Both the position numbers and the translations under genes were made by a program. From assembly GCA_964435085.1 (NCBI GenBank), contig CAYSXQ010000015.1:1-25035 (forward strand): a stretch of 25,035 bases of DNA, written 5' to 3'. The DNA comes from UBA917 sp964435085 (GTDB lineage Bacteria; Patescibacteriota; Patescibacteriia; Patescibacteriales; Patescibacteriaceae). The notes under the pieces are model-generated. The model made no database searches. It had not been told where the DNA came from and saw only the letters and a list, made by a program, of their open reading frames with translations. Shown here piece by piece: positions 23,334 to 25,035 of the stretch (positions are counted from its first letter, which is position 1; each line of letters opens with the position of its first letter).

Positions 23334-24407
23334 TTAGCGAAGTTTAGGTTTTTTGTCAAGATAGTAGAAAATAGCAATCATTAGCACCATTACTAAGCCT
23401 AGTACCGCAAGAGCAATCAACTTACCTCTAGACTGCAGAAATAGCGCTGACAAGCCAAAAACAGCAGCAAAAGCATAGAAAAATAGAACAGTTTTCTTCA
23501 CTCCCAGACCGCTATCGAGTAGCAAAAAATGCAAATGCTGACGATCCGGCGAAGCAAAAGGATTCTTTTTGGCAGCAAGACGCCTAATAATCGTCCAAAT
23601 CACATCCAAGATCGGCAAACCCATGATTAGTAGAGCAATCGCAATCTTACCCCCCGAAATAATCGACAGCACTCCTAGCAAAAAACCCAAGAGCATCGAG
23701 CCAGACTCACCCAAGAAGATCTTGGCTGGATTCCAATTGTAGAGCAAAAAGCCCAGACAAGCCCCAGCGAGAATAATAGCAGCCAAACTCACATCTGGCT
23801 GAAAATAACGCACGCTTTGAGTAAAAATAAAGATAATAATACTAGCAATACTAGCAATCCCAGTCACCAAGCCGTCTACACCATCCAACAGCTTAGTCGT
23901 GTAAATCATACCCAGAAGCCACAAAATAGTAAAACTATCAGCAATCACCATGAAATACCGCATCTCACCTGCAAAAGCAAAGAGCTGTATTTTCCAAGTA
24001 TCTAAGTGCAAAAAACCACCCAAAGGATTAGTCACCTTCTCAATACCAATCCCACCCATCACTACCGCAAGCACCGCAAGCAAAGGAAAGATAATCTGAT
24101 ATCTAGGACCAAGCTGATATTTATCATCCAAATAGCCCCCAATCATCAATATCATTGCCCCCAAAAAGACTCCGAGCCAATGCGTCAGATTCAGATTAGT
24201 TGCCGTTAGCTGCTCACCACAAATAGCGGCCACCACAAAGAATGCCACAAAGATAGCCAGTCCCCCAAGCAGCGGCGTTGGCGCCTTATGCTGATGACGC
24301 CCCCGAGGAATATCCAGCAATTTAATCCGCTGAGCCAACTTAACAACCAGCGGCGTCACAACCACTGAGATAATAAAGGCTAATATAAAAGCAAAAATAT
24401 AGATCAT
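23334..24407 (-). CDS. WecA/TagO-like polyprenyl-phosphate sugar-1-phosphate transferase
   Basis: An integral membrane enzyme of the MraY/WecA superfamily that puts a sugar-1-phosphate (usually GlcNAc-1-P) on undecaprenyl phosphate to start a cell-surface polymer. From the ATG at 24407 it has 357 residues and about ten membrane helices. Visible motifs are DIPRGRHQHKAPTPLLGG, YLDDKYQLGPR (the DD pair at about 94-95), TKLLDGVDGLVTG (about 171-183), NPAKIFLGESGSMLLG and the WecA-type cytoplasmic DRQHLHFLLLDSG. Two normally conserved positions differ: the Asn of NxxDG is Lys, and the Asp of FxGDxGS is Glu. The -10 box lies 9 nt before the ATG, so the transcript would be nearly leaderless. Sugar specificity cannot be told. 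Confidence 0.9.
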   Translation of the reverse strand: MIYIFAFILAFIISVVVTPLVVKLAQRIKLLDIPRGRHQHKAPTPLLGGLAIFVAFFVVAAICGEQLTATNLNLTHWLGVFLGAMILMIGGYLDDKYQLGPRYQIIFPLLAVLAVVMGGIGIEKVTNPLGGFLHLDTWKIQLFAFAGEMRYFMVIADSFTILWLLGMIYTTKLLDGVDGLVTGIASIASIIIFIFTQSVRYFQPDVSLAAIILAGACLGFLLYNWNPAKIFLGESGSMLLGFLLGVLSIISGGKIAIALLIMGLPILDVIWTIIRRLAAKKNPFASPDRQHLHFLLLDSGLGVKKTVLFFYAFAAVFGLSALFLQSRGKLIALAVLGLVMVLMIAIFYYLDKKPKLR

Positions 24408-24409
24408 AT

Positions 24410-24438
24410 TTGACAAATTATAAGATATGCCATAGAAT
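24410..24438 (+). promoter_or_regulatory. Consensus promoter for the unknown gene at 24505
   Basis: TTGACA (24410-24415), a 17-bp spacer and TAGAAT (24433-24438). The predicted start is about 24445, giving a 60-nt leader. It overlaps, on the opposite strand, the -10 box of the WecA-like gene. Confidence 0.65.
24417..24422 (-). promoter_or_regulatory. -10 box of the WecA-like gene
   Basis: A perfect TATAAT on the minus strand 9 nt before the ATG at 24407, predicting a leader of only a few nucleotides. No good -35 is seen at 16-18 bp. It overlaps the spacer of the divergent plus-strand promoter, so the two polymerases could not bind together. Confidence 0.45.
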
Positions 24439-24452
24439 ATAAGTTCAATTAT

Positions 24453-24482
24453 TTTAAGGATGTACCTTAAACAATTTTTTTT
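24453..24482 (+). promoter_or_regulatory. Terminator-like hairpin in the leader of the unknown gene at 24505
   Basis: TTTAAGG-ATGTA-CCTTAAA (24453-24471) followed after 3 nt by eight Ts (24475-24482). The stem is AU-rich and weak. It could be an attenuator, a transcription pause or an RNA-stability element. It lies between the promoter and the Shine-Dalgarno site. Confidence 0.4.
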
Positions 24483-24494
24483 AAATAATCAATT

Positions 24495-24500
24495 GGAGGA
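24495..24500 (+). promoter_or_regulatory. Strong Shine-Dalgarno site deciding the start at 24505
   Basis: GGAGGA, 4 nt before the ATG at 24505. It selects this start over an in-frame ATG at 24460 that lies in the loop of the leader hairpin and has no ribosome-binding site. Confidence 0.75.
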
Positions 24501-24504
24501 CTAT

Positions 24505-24951
24505 ATGTCTGTCGCAATTCTACCCTCGTCGGTCAGTAACAGTAGTAGTAAAGACCAGTATTTATCACAATCACTTCGCGTAGCGATTCATGGCGCAGTC
24601 GGTTTGTTGAAAAATAATCTGGAAAATAGAATGAAGCCAGAAAAAGTTACGGTCATCGGATTACTACCTCCGGATATTGACCACGAGCAACTAGAATTAG
24701 GTTTAGATTATTTCCATACTCAAGTCAGCAATCTCTTTAACGAAAAAATCGCTATTACTGGTGAATTTGTTAACGGAACTAACTGGCTCCATCGACGCAT
24801 GATGCAAGAACGACCCAACATAACTGAAGCTAAAATCAACAAAGGATTAATCATCCCCATCCAGATGTCCAGCCTCAAATCAGGTCAAGGACCACGCATC
24901 ATTAATTATCCAGAGCTAGTTCATTACTTCAAGCATCATCATAGCAATTGA
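24505..24951 (+). CDS. Unknown soluble protein in its own transcription unit
   Basis: I do not recognise the family. From the ATG at 24505 it has 148 residues and no signal peptide or membrane segment. A Ser-rich start (PSSVSNSSSKDQY) is followed by a helix (LSQSLRVAIHGAVGLLKNNLENRM), a strand and loop (KVTVIGLLPPDID), a second helix (HEQLELGLDYFHTQVSNLF), a basic and aromatic patch (NWLHRRMMQERPNI), a strand (KGLIIPIQM) and a His-rich C-terminus (HYFKHHHSN). The alternation suggests a small alpha/beta fold. The gene has a consensus promoter, a leader hairpin, a strong Shine-Dalgarno site and a terminator, so it is a self-contained and probably well-expressed unit. No function is assigned. 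Confidence 0.75.
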   Translation: MSVAILPSSVSNSSSKDQYLSQSLRVAIHGAVGLLKNNLENRMKPEKVTVIGLLPPDIDHEQLELGLDYFHTQVSNLFNEKIAITGEFVNGTNWLHRRMMQERPNITEAKINKGLIIPIQMSSLKSGQGPRIINYPELVHYFKHHHSN

Positions 24952-24970
24952 TTGTTAAAGAAATTCGCAC

Positions 24971-24996
24971 AAGGAGCTTCGTCAAGCTCCTTTTTT
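24971..24996 (+). terminator. Intrinsic terminator after the unknown gene
   Basis: A 9-bp stem AAGGAGCTT-CGTC-AAGCTCCTT (24971-24992) running into a T-tract (24991-24996). It closes the transcription unit. The remaining bases to the window end show nothing recognisable. Confidence 0.88.
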
Positions 24997-25035
24997 ATTT
25001 CCTAATCTTACCGCAAATCAGTCAAAAAGACAAAT

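Overview
The window is about 40% GC, tightly packed, uses the standard bacterial code (TGA is a stop in several genes) and shows no rRNA, tRNA, phage or CRISPR. The mix of genes suggests a member of the Candidate Phyla Radiation (Patescibacteria). Pointers are a DUF4012 membrane protein, a MurG with an atypical GGGTLGS glycine loop, a shortened peptidoglycan cluster, very short intergenic gaps, and promoters lying almost on the start codon. This lineage call is inference from gene content; no marker phylogeny was done.

Layout. (1) Positions 1-14483 lie entirely on the minus strand. Read in transcription order they are: a small membrane protein, mraY, ftsW, murG, murC, murB, then a MacA-like adaptor, an ABC ATPase, two MacB-type permeases, a DUF4012 protein and mreB (running off the left edge). 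This is a cell-envelope block: lipid I/II synthesis, the SEDS polymerase, UDP-MurNAc synthesis, an envelope exporter or extruder, and the shape-determining filament. Between murC and murB sits a 186-bp element with perfect 41-bp inverted repeats that carries a promoter facing murB. murB is split by a 100-N scaffold gap flanked by a 55-bp duplicated contig end; removing one copy and the Ns restores an intact gene. (2) At about 14.5 kb transcription diverges. The plus-strand pair at 14633-18336 is a GspE/PilB-family protein that has lost its ATPase motifs, followed 5 bp later by an MgtA-type P-type ATPase. It is driven by an extended -10 promoter overlapped by a dyad. (3) A bidirectional terminator separates this from a minus-strand Fe-S pair (nifU-like and cysteine desulfurase), which diverges from dnaB. 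(4) dnaB, ybaB, recR and an unknown helical protein run on the plus strand, with a GC-rich double hairpin after dnaB. (5) rplU and a WecA/TagO-like transferase run on the minus strand, and an isolated unknown gene with a full promoter, leader hairpin, Shine-Dalgarno site and terminator closes the window.

The strongest candidates for something undescribed are the pseudo-ATPase of the type IV pilus/type II secretion family coupled to a Mg transporter, and the promoter-carrying inverted-repeat element inside the mur cluster. Two unknown small genes with strong Shine-Dalgarno sites are also notable, because most neighbours lack such sites. There is no stretch over 300 bases without a gene.
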